From positions 496,001 to 560,000 of the forward strand of contig NZ_VFNP01000001.1 in assembly GCF_006715635.1 (NCBI RefSeq): a DNA stretch of 64,000 bases, written 5' to 3'. Positions 27,216 through 37,564 of this stretch are shown here, one piece after another (positions within the stretch are counted from its first letter, which is position 1; each line of letters begins with the position of its first letter). The notes beneath the pieces were generated by a model. That model was not told where the DNA came from and did not search any database. It saw only the letters and a program-made list of their open reading frames with translations. Origin of the DNA: Streptomyces sp. SLBN-118 (lineage in GTDB: Bacteria; Actinomycetota; Actinomycetes; Streptomycetales; Streptomycetaceae). A program made the position numbers and the translations under genes.

Positions 27216-28211
27216 ATGACGGCCCCCATAGAGGTAACCGGCTCAGCCGCCGAGGCCCAGCCGGATTCAGTGCTGTCCGGGATGGGCGAGGGGATCGAGG
27301 GACGGTCGCTCGGGCAGATCGCGTGGATGCGGTTCAAGCGTGACAAGGTCGCCGTCGCGGGCGGCATCGTCGTTCTCTGCCTGATGGTGCTGGCAGTCTT
27401 CGCCAAGGTCATCGAATCGGTCTTCAAGCTGGAACCCAATGCCTTCCACCAGAATCTGATCGATCCGGTGCTGCTCAGGCCCAAGGGGGCATGGGGCGGG
27501 ATCAGCTGGGACCATCCGCTCGGCGTCGAGCCGCAGTTCGGCCGTGACCTGCTCGCGCGGATCATCGAGGGTGCTTGGGTGTCGCTGGCGGTCGCGTTCG
27601 GCGCGACCGTGCTGTCGGTGACTCTCGGCACGGTGCTGGGCGTGGCCGCCGGCTATTACGGGGGCTGGGTCGACACCGTGATCAGCCGCCTGATGGACAT
27701 CTTCCTGGCCTTCCCGCTGCTGCTCTTCGCGATCGCGCTGTCCGCCTCGTTGCAGGGCGGCGCCTTCGGACTGCACGGGCTGACGCTCCATATCAGCGTG
27801 CTGATCTTCGTGATCGGTTTCTTCAGCTGGCCCTATATGGGGCGCATCATTCGCGGCCAGACCCTTTCGCTGCGCGAGCACGAGTTCGTGGACGCGGCAC
27901 GGACCCTCGGTGCCCGGGGGCCGCATGTCCTGTTCAAGCAGCTGCTGCCGAATCTCGTCGCGCCGATCATCGTCTACTCGACGCTGCTGATCCCGACGAA
28001 CATTCTTTTCGAGGCCGGTCTGAGCTTCCTCGGCGTCGGCATCCAGCCGCCGCAGGCGTCCTGGGGCGGCATGCTCAACCAGGCCATCAGCCTCTACCAG
28101 GCGGATCCGTGGTTCATGTTGGTCCCGGGTCTGGCGATCTTCATCACTGTCCTGGCATTCAACCTGCTCGGCGACGGACTCCGGGACGCCCTGGACCCGC
28201 GGAGCAAGTGA
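27216..28211 (+). CDS. Peptide ABC importer, permease (DppC/OppC type)
   Basis: Inner-membrane permease of 331 residues with an N-terminal OppC_N segment (FKRDKVAVAGGIVVLCLMVL, TM1) and a BPD_transp_1 domain of five further helices. The EAA loop is DAARTLGARGPHVLFKQLLP, which contacts the ATPases, and the C-terminal end is FNLLGDGLRDALDPRSK, typical of DppC/OppC. It opens an importer operon whose order (C permease, binding protein, B permease, two ATPases) is unusual compared with dppABCDF. GGGGGTG precedes the ATG. Confidence 0.93.
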   Translation: MTAPIEVTGSAAEAQPDSVLSGMGEGIEGRSLGQIAWMRFKRDKVAVAGGIVVLCLMVLAVFAKVIESVFKLEPNAFHQNLIDPVLLRPKGAWGGISWDHPLGVEPQFGRDLLARIIEGAWVSLAVAFGATVLSVTLGTVLGVAAGYYGGWVDTVISRLMDIFLAFPLLLFAIALSASLQGGAFGLHGLTLHISVLIFVIGFFSWPYMGRIIRGQTLSLREHEFVDAARTLGARGPHVLFKQLLPNLVAPIIVYSTLLIPTNILFEAGLSFLGVGIQPPQASWGGMLNQAISLYQADPWFMLVPGLAIFITVLAFNLLGDGLRDALDPRSK

Positions 28212-28251
28212 TGCGCGTACCGATTCCCGTCTCGGGCGAGGGGAGCTCGTC

Positions 28252-30012
28252 ATGAGGAGATCAAAGACCACATTCGTTCTTGCGGGGGCCGCAGTCGCGG
28301 CGCTGGTCGTGTCCGGATGCGGCGGCAACGGCGGCGGCGGAACGGCGGGGAAAGCCCCCACCTTCAACGCCGGCATCACCGGCGTGGTCAATCCCTCCGA
28401 CAACGAGGGCGGGACAGTGGTGTACCAGCTGTCGAGCACACCGGACTCGATGGACCCCGGCAACACCTACTACGCCTTCATGTGGAACTTCTCCCGGGTC
28501 TACGCGCGGGCGTTGACCACCTACCAGCCCGCCCCCGGCAAGGGCGGCCTGAAGCTGATACCCGACCTCGCGGCGGGGCTCGGCAAGTCCAGTGACAACG
28601 GCAAGACCTGGACGTACCACATCCGTCCGGGCCTGAAGTACTCCGACGGCACACCGATCACGACCAAGGACGTCAAGTACGCCATCGAGCGCAGCAACTA
28701 CGCGCCCGAGGTGATGTCCAACGGACCGACGTACTTCAACGCGTATCTGGTGAACAACACCCCCGAGTACCAGGGGCCGTACAAGGACAAGACCGGTGAC
28801 CTGAAGTCCATCGAGACGCCTGACGACACCACCATCGTCTTCCACCTCAGCCAGCCGTTCGCCGACTTCGACTACCTGGTCAGCAGTCCGCAGACGGCGC
28901 CTGTGCCCCAGGCCAAGGACAACGGCGCGGACTACGTGAAGAACGTGATCTCGTCCGGCTCGTACATGTTCCAGAGCTACCAGGACGGCAAGGGCGCAAC
29001 GCTGGTGAGGAACCCGCACTGGAGCGCGTCCTCCGACACGATCCGCAAGCAGCTCCCGGACAAGATCACCGTCCAGTTCAACATCGCCCAGACCACGGTC
29101 GACCAGAACCTGATCGCCGGGAACGCGACGCTCGACATCGCAGGCGCCGGCATCGCGGCGCAGAGCCAGGCCGCCACCCTCAGCAACCCGACACAGAAGG
29201 GACACCTCGACGACGCGCAGAGCGGCGCGCTCGCCTATGTGGCGATCTCGACGGCCGTGAAGCCCTTCGACAATGTGCACTGCCGCAAGGCGATGGAGTA
29301 CGCGGTCGACAAGGTCTCCGCGCAGACCGCGACCGGCGGCGACATTCACGGTGACATCGCCACGACGATCCTGCCGCCCACGGTCTCCGGCCACGTCAAG
29401 TACGACCTGTACAAGACCCCTGGTTACAAGGGAGCCAACTCGCCGGAGGGCCTCGCCGCAGCCAAGTCCGAGCTCCAGCAATGCGGCCACCCCGGGGGCT
29501 TCTCCACCAACATCTCCGCCCGCTCCGACCGGCCCAACGAGATCGCGATCGCACAGGCCGTCCAGGCCTCGCTGAAGAAGGTCGGGGTCAACGTCGGCAT
29601 CCAGCAGTACCCCTCGGGCAAGTACTTCACCGACGCCGCCGGCGCTCCGGCCTTCGCCCACTCGCACGGCCTCGGTCTGATGATGATGGCGTGGGCCGCC
29701 GACTGGCCGGACGGCTACGGCTTCCTCCAGCAGATCATCGACGGCACGGCCATCAAGGCCTCGGGCAACAGCAACCTGTCCGAGCTCAACGATCCCAGCA
29801 TCAACCAGATGCTCGACACGGCCATCGGCAACACCGACGCCGCAGCCCGCACCAAGGCGTGGGGTGACATCGACAAGGCGGCGATGGCGCAGGCACCTCT
29901 GGTGCCCCTGCTGTACCGCAAGGACCCGCTGTACCGCCCGGACCAGGCGACCAACGTGTACGTCACCGAGGCATACGGCATGTACGACTACCTGAACGTC
30001 GGCGTCAAGTAG
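28252..30012 (+). CDS. Peptide ABC importer, substrate-binding lipoprotein (family 5)
   Basis: Extracytoplasmic binding protein of 586 residues, anchored by a lipobox VVSGC (Cys23) and followed by a Gly-rich linker. The SBP_bac_5 body has SSTPDSMDPGNTYYAFMWNF, the marker YSDGTPITTKDVKYAIER, and the late MAWAADWPDGYGFLQQI region. The size and markers fit an oligopeptide, dipeptide or similar ligand; specificity cannot be read. It is the second gene of the importer operon, 40 bases behind the permease. Confidence 0.93.
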   Translation: MRRSKTTFVLAGAAVAALVVSGCGGNGGGGTAGKAPTFNAGITGVVNPSDNEGGTVVYQLSSTPDSMDPGNTYYAFMWNFSRVYARALTTYQPAPGKGGLKLIPDLAAGLGKSSDNGKTWTYHIRPGLKYSDGTPITTKDVKYAIERSNYAPEVMSNGPTYFNAYLVNNTPEYQGPYKDKTGDLKSIETPDDTTIVFHLSQPFADFDYLVSSPQTAPVPQAKDNGADYVKNVISSGSYMFQSYQDGKGATLVRNPHWSASSDTIRKQLPDKITVQFNIAQTTVDQNLIAGNATLDIAGAGIAAQSQAATLSNPTQKGHLDDAQSGALAYVAISTAVKPFDNVHCRKAMEYAVDKVSAQTATGGDIHGDIATTILPPTVSGHVKYDLYKTPGYKGANSPEGLAAAKSELQQCGHPGGFSTNISARSDRPNEIAIAQAVQASLKKVGVNVGIQQYPSGKYFTDAAGAPAFAHSHGLGLMMMAWAADWPDGYGFLQQIIDGTAIKASGNSNLSELNDPSINQMLDTAIGNTDAAARTKAWGDIDKAAMAQAPLVPLLYRKDPLYRPDQATNVYVTEAYGMYDYLNVGVK

Positions 30013-30121
30013 CCCTTGGCGGGCGCGCGGACGTCTGGAACGGAGGAGCTGAGGAGGTGAAGGGCGAGGCCCACTGCCGACCGGGCCGAGGCCCGGCCGG
30101 CGATGGCCGCGCCGCCCAACC

Positions 30122-31132
30122 GTGGGTGCGTACATCATCCGCCGCCTGGCGGCTGCGGTGATCCTGCTGTTCGTCGTGACGGCCATCACCTTCGCGATCT
30201 TCTTCCTGGTGCCACGACTGGCCGGCGAGACGAGCACGCAGTTGGCCGCTCAGTACGTCGGCCGCGACCCCAGTCCAGAGGCGCTGGCCGCCGTCCAGAA
30301 GAACCTGGGGTTCGACCAGCCGCTGTACACGCAGTACTGGCAGTTCGTGCACGGCATCTTCGCCGGCCGCACCTTCCACTTCGGGCCGGACGCGTCCCAC
30401 TGCGAGGTGCCCTGCTTCGGCTACTCGTTCAAGAGCCATCTGCCGGTCTGGCCGCAGATCACCGAACGCATCCCTGTGACACTGTCGCTGGCCGTGGGTG
30501 CGGCGATCATCTGGCTGGTCAGCGGTGTGTCGATCGGCGTGCTGTCGGCGCTCAAGCGCGGCTCGCTCTTCGACCGGCTCTCCATGGGCATCGCACTGGC
30601 CGGCGTCTCGCTGCCGATCTTCTTCACCGCGCTGGTTTCGCTCGCACTGTTCAGCTACAAGTGGCCGGTCTTCCCCAACCTGCAGTACGTACCTTTCACC
30701 ACGGATCCGCTGCTGTGGGCGAAGAATCTGGTGCTGCCCTGGGTCACCCTCGCCTTCTTGTACTCGGCGCTGTACGCCCGGCTCACCCGGGCGGGCATGT
30801 TGGAGACGATGAGCGAGGACTACATCCGCACCGCGCGGGCCAAGGGCCTCAGCGAACGGACGGTGGTCGTCCGGCACGGCCTGCGCGCCGCGCTCACCCC
30901 GATCATCACCATCTTCGGCCTGGACATCGGGCTGCTGCTCGGCGGTGCCGTACTCACCGAAACCGCCTTCTCGCTGCCCGGAGTCGGGCAGTACGCGGTG
31001 CAGGCGATCGCCGACAACGACCTGCCCAAGATCATGGCCGTGACCACGCTGGCCGCCTTCTTCATTGTCGTGGCCAACCTTGTGGTGGACGTGCTCTATG
31101 TCGCTGTCGACCCCCGGGTGAGGTACTCATGA
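30122..31132 (+). CDS. Peptide ABC importer, permease (DppB/OppB type)
   Basis: A 336-residue permease starting MGAYIIRRLAAAVILLFVVT, typical of DppB, with about six membrane helices. A periplasmic loop (about 70-115) contains a C-x4-C pair (HCEVPCFG). The EAA motif is TARAKGLSERTVVVRHGLRA and the end is VDVLYVAVDPRVRY. The GTG start has no near ribosome-binding site; a GAGGAGGTGAAGG lies 60 bases upstream, so translation may depend on the preceding gene or on another start. Its stop overlaps the next gene by four bases (ATGA). Confidence 0.92.
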   Translation: MGAYIIRRLAAAVILLFVVTAITFAIFFLVPRLAGETSTQLAAQYVGRDPSPEALAAVQKNLGFDQPLYTQYWQFVHGIFAGRTFHFGPDASHCEVPCFGYSFKSHLPVWPQITERIPVTLSLAVGAAIIWLVSGVSIGVLSALKRGSLFDRLSMGIALAGVSLPIFFTALVSLALFSYKWPVFPNLQYVPFTTDPLLWAKNLVLPWVTLAFLYSALYARLTRAGMLETMSEDYIRTARAKGLSERTVVVRHGLRAALTPIITIFGLDIGLLLGGAVLTETAFSLPGVGQYAVQAIADNDLPKIMAVTTLAAFFIVVANLVVDVLYVAVDPRVRYS

Positions 31133-32232
31133 GCCGCAAATCTCGTGAACAGCCGCCGCTGGAGGCTCCCATCGGCAGTGTGGAGGCGGGCCGCGGCGCC
31201 CTCACCGGTGCCGGCTTTCTCCAAATACGCGACTTGCGCATCCACTTCGACACCGACGACGGCCTGGTCAAGGCCGTGGACGGCGTCTCCTTCGAGCTCG
31301 AGCGCGGCCGGACGCTGGGCATCGTGGGCGAGTCCGGCTCCGGAAAATCGGTGACCTCGCTGGGCATCATGGGCCTTCACCGCAGCGGCAAGGCCAAGAT
31401 CTCCGGCGAGATCTGGCTGGACGGCGAAGAACTTGTCTCCGCCCCTCCCGACCGGGTGCAGCACCTGCGGGGCCACAAGATGGCGATGATCTTCCAGGAC
31501 CCGCTGACCGCGATGCACCCCTTCTACACGATCGGCGCCCAGATCACCGAGGCCTACCGGGTGCACCACCCGAAGGCAAGCCGCAAGAAGGCCCGCCTCC
31601 GGGCGGTGGAGATGCTCGAACGGGTGGGCATCCCCCAGCCCGCCACCCGGGTGGACGACTATCCGCACCAGTTCTCCGGCGGTATGCGCCAACGTGCCAT
31701 GATCGCCATGGCCCTGGTCAACGACCCGTCGCTGCTGATCGCCGACGAGCCGACGACCGCGCTGGACGTCACCGTCCAGGCGCAGATCCTGGACCTCATC
31801 CGGAAGCTGCAGCAGGAGTACGGCTCCGCGGTGATCATCATCACTCACGACCTGGGGGTGGTGGCCGAACTGGCCGACGACATCCTGGTGATGTACGCCG
31901 GCAAGTGCGTGGAGAAGGGCGAGGCCAAGCAGCTGTTCACCGCGCCCGAGCATCCGTACACCTGGGGCCTGCTGGGATCCATGCCGCGCATGGACCGCGA
32001 AATGCAGGAGCGGCTGATCCCGATCGCCGGCAACCCGCCGAGCCTGATCAGGCTGCCACGCGGCTGCGCGTTCCACCCTCGCTGCCCCTTTGCCGACCGC
32101 AACGGCGACAGGTCCTTCACTCAGGTCCCGGAGCTGACCGACGCTTCGGGCACCGGCCACCTCGTGGCCTGCCATCTGCCGCCCGAAGAACGGCGCCGGA
32201 TCTTCGCCGAGGACGTAGCGCCCCGGCTGTGA
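31129..32232 (+). CDS. Peptide ABC importer, ATPase (DppD/OppD type)
   Basis: Cytoplasmic ATPase of 367 residues. After a 30-residue leader come Walker [10 protein letters not shown], the Q-loop [12 protein letters not shown], signature FSGGMRQR, Walker [17 protein letters not shown] and the H-loop [11 protein letters not shown]. The C-terminal oligopeptide-transporter extension carries the iron-sulphur-type cysteine pattern ([10 protein letters not shown] and ACHLPP). Its ATG overlaps the permease stop. Confidence 0.95.
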   Translation: MSRKSREQPPLEAPIGSVEAGRGALTGAGFLQIRDLRIHFDTDDGLVKAVDGVSFELERGRTLGIVGESGSGKSVTSLGIMGLHRSGKAKISGEIWLDGEELVSAPPDRVQHLRGHKMAMIFQDPLTAMHPFYTIGAQITEAYRVHHPKASRKKARLRAVEMLERVGIPQPATRVDDYPHQFSGGMRQRAMIAMALVNDPSLLIADEPTTALDVTVQAQILDLIRKLQQEYGSAVIIITHDLGVVAELADDILVMYAGKCVEKGEAKQLFTAPEHPYTWGLLGSMPRMDREMQERLIPIAGNPPSLIRLPRGCAFHPRCPFADRNGDRSFTQVPELTDASGTGHLVACHLPPEERRRIFAEDVAPRL

Positions 32233-32254
32233 GGCCGGACGAAGGAGGTGGACC

Positions 32255-33271
<1,017 letters not shown>

Positions 33272-33381
33272 CGCGCAAGCATCGGTGCCGCAGGCGGCCT
33301 GCCGCGTCGGCGATGGAACGGCACATCCCGGATTCGCCTCTAGGGATTCGCACCATTCGTTTCCCGAAAGGCAAGGTTGAT

Positions 33382-34884
33382 ATGGCCGTCGACGCATCGA
33401 GCGTCGCAGGAGAGCAGGACCACGCGTCACGTGAAGGGCGGAAGAACGGCGGCCGGAGCACCTCGTCTTCATGGCGGACCGCCTGGCCGCCGGCTCTGTC
33501 GGTGCTGCCGCTCGGTCTGCTCGTCATGGCGTCGTGGACCGGCCGGTACGTGCGCCCCAGTGCGGACGAGTGGTGCTTCCTGCCGAGCGTGCGCGACCAC
33601 GGGATTTCCGGGCTGATCGGGAAGTTCTACTTCACCGACAACGGACGGGTGGGCAACGGCCTGCTGGTCGGTCTCTACGCGCAGTTCCCGGTCGCCGGCC
33701 ACCAGTGGTTCGGGCTCGTCAGCGGCGTGCTCATGCTGGTTCTGCTGTGGGCCCTGACCGTTCAACTCCTGCGCCGGGCCGATCTGGAGGTGCCGCGTGG
33801 TCTCCCGTTGCTGGTGGCCTCAATGATCACCGCGGTCTTCCTCTTCGCGACCCCCAATACCTACAAGACGTTCTACTGGCCCGCCGCCTCCGTCTCGCAC
33901 ACCGTCGCACCGGTGCTCGCCTGTGCAGTCGCCATCCCGCTGCTGCGCGCGGGGGGCCGCCGCAGCCGTATCGCTGCCCTGGCCGTCGTGTTCACGGCAG
34001 GCGTCTTCATGGGCACGCTCTCCGAAGAGGCGTCGGTCGTCGCGCTCGTGGTGTTGTCCTGTGTGGTGCTCTTCGCGCACCGCCTCTTCGCCGAGCGCGT
34101 GAGGGCCTTCGCACGGCGCTGGTCGCTGCTCGGGATGGCCGGCGTCATCATCGGCACCGTCGTGCTGATGACGTCGCCCGGTTCGCGGAACCGCCGCGAG
34201 CACTACGGTGCCGACCGCGCGTCCATGCTCGCCCCCGAATCGCTGCTCGGCTCCCTGCGCGGTTACGGGCAGATACTCGAGACGATCTTGACCACCTGGC
34301 AGTACACAGGAGCCGTCGCGGCCGGCGTCCTCCTCGGTCTTCTGGCCCGCGGCCACGCCCGGCGGCCCGCCGTTCTGCTGCCCTGCCGCCCGCTGCTGCT
34401 CGCCGCGCTCGGCTCGGCCGCCTTCCTGGTCTCCGGCTATCTGTGCACGGTCATCACGTACCCCGTCTTCGGAGCGGACGTCGTGACGACGGAACGCACA
34501 TGGAACGACTACCTCCTCCTCTACGTCATGCTGCTGGTCGGCGCAGGTGCCTTCATCGGGCGTTCGCTCCGGCTGCGTGTACGGCGTACGGGTGTGGTGG
34601 CGGCGGGAGCCGCGGCGGTGTGCGCCGCGGCGGTGCTGGGACTGGTCGGCCCGCTGAACGGACTCGGGAACGCCATGCAGGTACGGGCCGAGAAGTGGGA
34701 CCGTCAAGACCGGTATCTGCGCGGACAGGCGGCACACGGCGCCAAGGTCGCGCCGTACACGCCCGTGTCGGTCGCCTGGATGCTGGAGCCCTTCAGCAAT
34801 CACGGCCGCAGAGTCTGGCCGGCGCAGTGCGTCGCCGACTACTACCACCTGGACAAGGTCACTTACGCGCCGCAGCGTCCCTGA
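33382..34884 (+). CDS. DUF6056-family polytopic membrane protein
   Basis: A 500-residue integral membrane protein with about ten to eleven hydrophobic helices, after a hydrophilic Ser/Arg-rich N-terminus (1-35). The conserved start of the membrane part has an extracytoplasmic loop with SADEWCFLP and the later [24 protein letters not shown] and [16 protein letters not shown] are further polar membrane-edge blocks. The DEW loop after the first helix resembles GT-C glycosyltransferases (an acidic pair near TM1), so a lipid-linked sugar transferase role is plausible but unproven. AAGG upstream supports ATG 33382. Its 3' end overlaps a GtrB-like glycosyltransferase on the other strand by 26 bases. 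Confidence 0.8.
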   Translation: MAVDASSVAGEQDHASREGRKNGGRSTSSSWRTAWPPALSVLPLGLLVMASWTGRYVRPSADEWCFLPSVRDHGISGLIGKFYFTDNGRVGNGLLVGLYAQFPVAGHQWFGLVSGVLMLVLLWALTVQLLRRADLEVPRGLPLLVASMITAVFLFATPNTYKTFYWPAASVSHTVAPVLACAVAIPLLRAGGRRSRIAALAVVFTAGVFMGTLSEEASVVALVVLSCVVLFAHRLFAERVRAFARRWSLLGMAGVIIGTVVLMTSPGSRNRREHYGADRASMLAPESLLGSLRGYGQILETILTTWQYTGAVAAGVLLGLLARGHARRPAVLLPCRPLLLAALGSAAFLVSGYLCTVITYPVFGADVVTTERTWNDYLLLYVMLLVGAGAFIGRSLRLRVRRTGVVAAGAAAVCAAAVLGLVGPLNGLGNAMQVRAEKWDRQDRYLRGQAAHGAKVAPYTPVSVAWMLEPFSNHGRRVWPAQCVADYYHLDKVTYAPQRP

Positions 34885-35836
34885 GCGCGGGGGCGGAGGC
34901 GGCCCCGTGGGACATGTCTGTCTCCCGGACCACATAGTGGGGCCGCCTCTTGGCCTCGTGGTAGATACGGCCCACGTACTCGCCGATAACGCCGAGCGTG
35001 GCGAGCTGGATGCCGCTGAGGCCGACGATGGCGGTGATCAGCGTCGCGTACCCAGGGGTGTCCACTCCGTCGAGCAGGACGTTCGCGATGATCCACAGGG
35101 CGTAGCCGAGGGCCGACAGGAAGAGCCAGAGTCCGGTGTGGATCGCCATGCGCAGAGGGCGGCTGTTGAAGGAAAGCAGCCCGTCGATGCCGTAGTTGAG
35201 CAGCCGCCGGCCGCCCCACTTGGACTGTCCGGCCGCGCGCTGCACGTTCTGGTACGTGAAGCTGACCGTGTCGAAACCGATCCAGGAGAAGAGCCCCTTG
35301 GAGAACCGGTTGCTCTCCGGGAGGGAGAGGACGGCATCGACGGCGCGGCGCGAAAGCAGCCTGAAGTCGCCTGCCCCGTCGACGACTTCGACCTCCATGA
35401 ACCGGCGCACCAGACCGTAGTACGCCCGGCTGAGCGTCCTGCGGAGCGGGCCTTCTCCTGCCCGGTCGCGCTGCGCGACGACTTGGTCGAAGCCGTGCCG
35501 CTGCAGCTCCAGCATGCGCGGCACGAGCTCCGGCGGGTGCTGCAGATCGGCGTCCATGAGGACGACGGCTTCACCGCAGGACATCCTCAGCCCGGCAAGC
35601 ATCGCCGCCTCCTTGCCGAAGTTACGGCTGAAGGAGGTGTAGCGCACGCGGGGGTCCGCGGCCGCGAGGTCCTGCAGGTGGATACGGGTCCGGTCGCTGC
35701 TGCCGTCGTCGACGTAACAGATCTCGAAGGCCGTCCCAGTGGGCTCGAGAGCGCCGACAAGTTCCGCGTGAAAGGCGCCGATCACCTCACTCTCGTTGAA
35801 GCAGGGCACGACGACCGATGTAGGGACCCTTGTCAT
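34859..35836 (-). CDS. GT2 glycosyltransferase, GtrB/dolichol-phosphate-mannose-synthase-like
   Basis: Predicted transferase of 325 residues that loads a sugar from a nucleotide donor onto polyprenyl phosphate at the inner face of the membrane. The catalytic domain has [14 protein letters not shown] (start), [10 protein letters not shown] and the metal-binding [13 protein letters not shown]. Two C-terminal TM helices ([40 protein letters not shown]) are followed by [19 protein letters not shown], the GtrB signature. ATG 35836 matches the domain start and has GGAG just upstream; the frame is open further but not conserved. With the DUF6056 protein convergent and overlapping, the two may belong to one glycosylation pathway. 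Confidence 0.9.
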   Translation of the reverse strand: MTRVPTSVVVPCFNESEVIGAFHAELVGALEPTGTAFEICYVDDGSSDRTRIHLQDLAAADPRVRYTSFSRNFGKEAAMLAGLRMSCGEAVVLMDADLQHPPELVPRMLELQRHGFDQVVAQRDRAGEGPLRRTLSRAYYGLVRRFMEVEVVDGAGDFRLLSRRAVDAVLSLPESNRFSKGLFSWIGFDTVSFTYQNVQRAAGQSKWGGRRLLNYGIDGLLSFNSRPLRMAIHTGLWLFLSALGYALWIIANVLLDGVDTPGYATLITAIVGLSGIQLATLGVIGEYVGRIYHEAKRRPHYVVRETDMSHGAASAPALRDAAARK

Positions 35837-36056
35837 CTCTCTCCATGCGCTGAGGTGCGGGGCGGGCTGCGTAACGGTTGCAACTCGTCGCGTAGGGAGG
35901 ATGGTCGGCGCGCCGCGGAGGTTGCCTCCCTGGCTCGCCTCTCGGGCCGCCTTACGCCGCGCGCGCGGGCGCGTCATCCCCTGAGTCCTGCGCAGCCACT
36001 CGTCGAGAGCGACGAAGTCCGCGTCCTGCCGCCCGGTCGACAAGCGCGCGGGGCGG

Positions 36057-36977
36057 TCACGCGAGGGCTGCCGTCAGCAGTTCCGCGGTCTTGGCTACCA
36101 GCGGTTCGTCCGCCGGGCAGTGGGCGTCGTGCTTGGTGGAGAGGACCGCCAGGACAACGGGTGCTCCGTCGGGCGTCCAGGCAACGCCGACGTCGTTGGT
36201 GGTTCCGTATTCGCCGGTGCCGGTCTTGTCCGCGAGGGTCCAGTCCTTGGGGAGACCGGCGCGGAAGCGCGCCCCGCTGGTGGTGTTGGCCAGCAGCCAC
36301 GCGGTCAGCTGCTGCCGGTCGGGGCGCGTCAGTGCGTCGCCGAGTACGAGCTTTTCGTAGGTCCGCCCGATGGCGCACGGACTCGTGGTGTCCGTCACGC
36401 GCCACGGTTCGGCCGAGTTCAGCTTGGGCTCGAACCGGTCGAGCCGGGTTGTCGTGTCCCCGATCGAGCGGCAGAAGCACGTGATGGCCGTGGGGCCACC
36501 GAGCTCGTGGAGCAGGAGGTTCGCGGCGGCGTTGTCGCTGTATTCGATGGTGGCCGCGCACAGTTCGGCGACGGTCATGCCGCCCGCCAGGTGCTCGGGC
36601 GTGCCCGTGATGGGGCCGTAGCCCGAGTCCTTGACATCCTTGTCGGTGTACCGGATGCGCTTGGCGAGGAATTCGCCGCGCCGGTCGAGGTCCCTGAGGA
36701 CGGCAGCGGCGGCGATCGTCTTGAACACCGAGCAGACCGGAAACAGCTCGTCCGCGCGGTGCAGCACGCTCCTGCCCGTGACCGTGTTGCGCGCGAACAC
36801 TCCGAGGCGCGCGGAATGCTCCCGCTCAAGGTTGCTCAGCGCCCCGGAGATGTCGTCCCCCGTGCTGCGCGACACCGCAGAGGCCGGCACCTCCATGGTG
36901 ACCGCTGCGGCCAGTGCCGCCCCGGCCCCCAGGGTCAGTAATGCCCGGCGGCTCGGACGCGTTCCGAAGATCTCCAC
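36057..36977 (-). CDS. Class A beta-lactamase
   Basis: Exported serine beta-lactamase of 306 residues. A twin-arginine-type signal ([20 protein letters not shown]) leads the protein. All active-site motifs are present: SxxK as SVFK (Ser83), SDN (147-149), the omega-loop FEPKLN (Glu183) and KTG (251-253). A cysteine directly precedes the nucleophilic serine (CSVFK), as in some carbapenem-hydrolysing relatives, and Cys also occurs in ITCFC; whether a disulphide forms is not known. GTG 36977 is chosen because GGAGAG lies five bases upstream and the Tat motif follows. It has no BlaR/BlaI-type regulator beside it. Confidence 0.95.
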   Translation of the reverse strand: MEIFGTRPSRRALLTLGAGAALAAAVTMEVPASAVSRSTGDDISGALSNLEREHSARLGVFARNTVTGRSVLHRADELFPVCSVFKTIAAAAVLRDLDRRGEFLAKRIRYTDKDVKDSGYGPITGTPEHLAGGMTVAELCAATIEYSDNAAANLLLHELGGPTAITCFCRSIGDTTTRLDRFEPKLNSAEPWRVTDTTSPCAIGRTYEKLVLGDALTRPDRQQLTAWLLANTTSGARFRAGLPKDWTLADKTGTGEYGTTNDVGVAWTPDGAPVVLAVLSTKHDAHCPADEPLVAKTAELLTAALA

Positions 36978-37055
36978 GATCGCTCTCCTCTGACGACGAC
37001 CAGCGTTCGTAGATCCAGACACGTCGGAAGGATCTTCGGTTCCGATCGATGCCGT

Positions 37056-37405
37056 TTACAGCGGCATGCCGTTCCTCGCGCGGGGCGCGCTCGACATCGG
37101 TCGACGGGGTTCCCGGGCTCCCCGCAGGTCCGGTACGAAGCGAAGACCTGGGCGGTCGTCGAGCTCGATCTCGCCCGCAGGGACGAATCCCGTACGGGCC
37201 AGCACGGCTCGCGGGGCGGGGTTGTCGAGTGTCGTGACGGCCCGCAGCCAAGTCAGGCCGTACTCCGCGACAGCCAGGGCGCACAGCTCACGCACGGCAG
37301 CCGTGGCCAGTCCCCGGCCGGCGGCCCGCTCTGCGATGCGCTATCCGAACTCGGCCGAACCGTCCGCGACATCAACCAGGTTGACCCGCCCAGCACCTCA
37401 CCGAC
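37056..37405 (-). pseudogene. GNAT acetyltransferase, inactivated by a nonsense codon and a frameshift
   Basis: Reading the minus strand from about 37400, the typical RimJ-like sequence VNLVDVADGSAEFG is followed by TAG (37343-37341) where the family has a tyrosine, and then continues in frame as RIAERAAGRGLATAAVRELC and LDNPAPRAVLARTGFVPAGE to the stop at 37056. Just before VNLVDV the frame must shift: GAGGTGCTGGGCGGGTCAAC lacks one C of the expected EVLGRVNL coding. The 5' third is not recognisable. A short product could start at 37295 but would lack the acetyl-CoA loop, so I call the gene dead. Confidence 0.8.
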
Positions 37406-37564
37406 GTGGGACATCCGCCACCGCGCGTGGAAGCCCGCAGTGCACATCAGCCTTGTGCAGGCGTACAGGCAACGGCACTCCGATCTCAGACACAGGGACG
37501 AGCACACACCCGGACCGAGCCCTTAGCATTCTCACCACCCGAGACGCGAGGGAGTGCACACGCG

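Noticed and set aside
30103..32232. A 709-residue frame suggesting a permease-ATPase fusion
   Set aside because: The first half is an out-of-frame reading of the DppB gene; the ATPase starts at 31129 with an ATGA overlap.
36057..36977. The beta-lactamase as part of a regulated resistance cluster
   Set aside because: No BlaI/BlaR or AmpR-type gene and no other resistance gene is adjacent; Streptomyces often carry such single chromosomal enzymes.
37253..37507. A cysteine-rich 84-residue minus-strand frame
   Set aside because: It is the shifted frame of the dead GNAT gene; only HVGEVLGG belongs to that gene.
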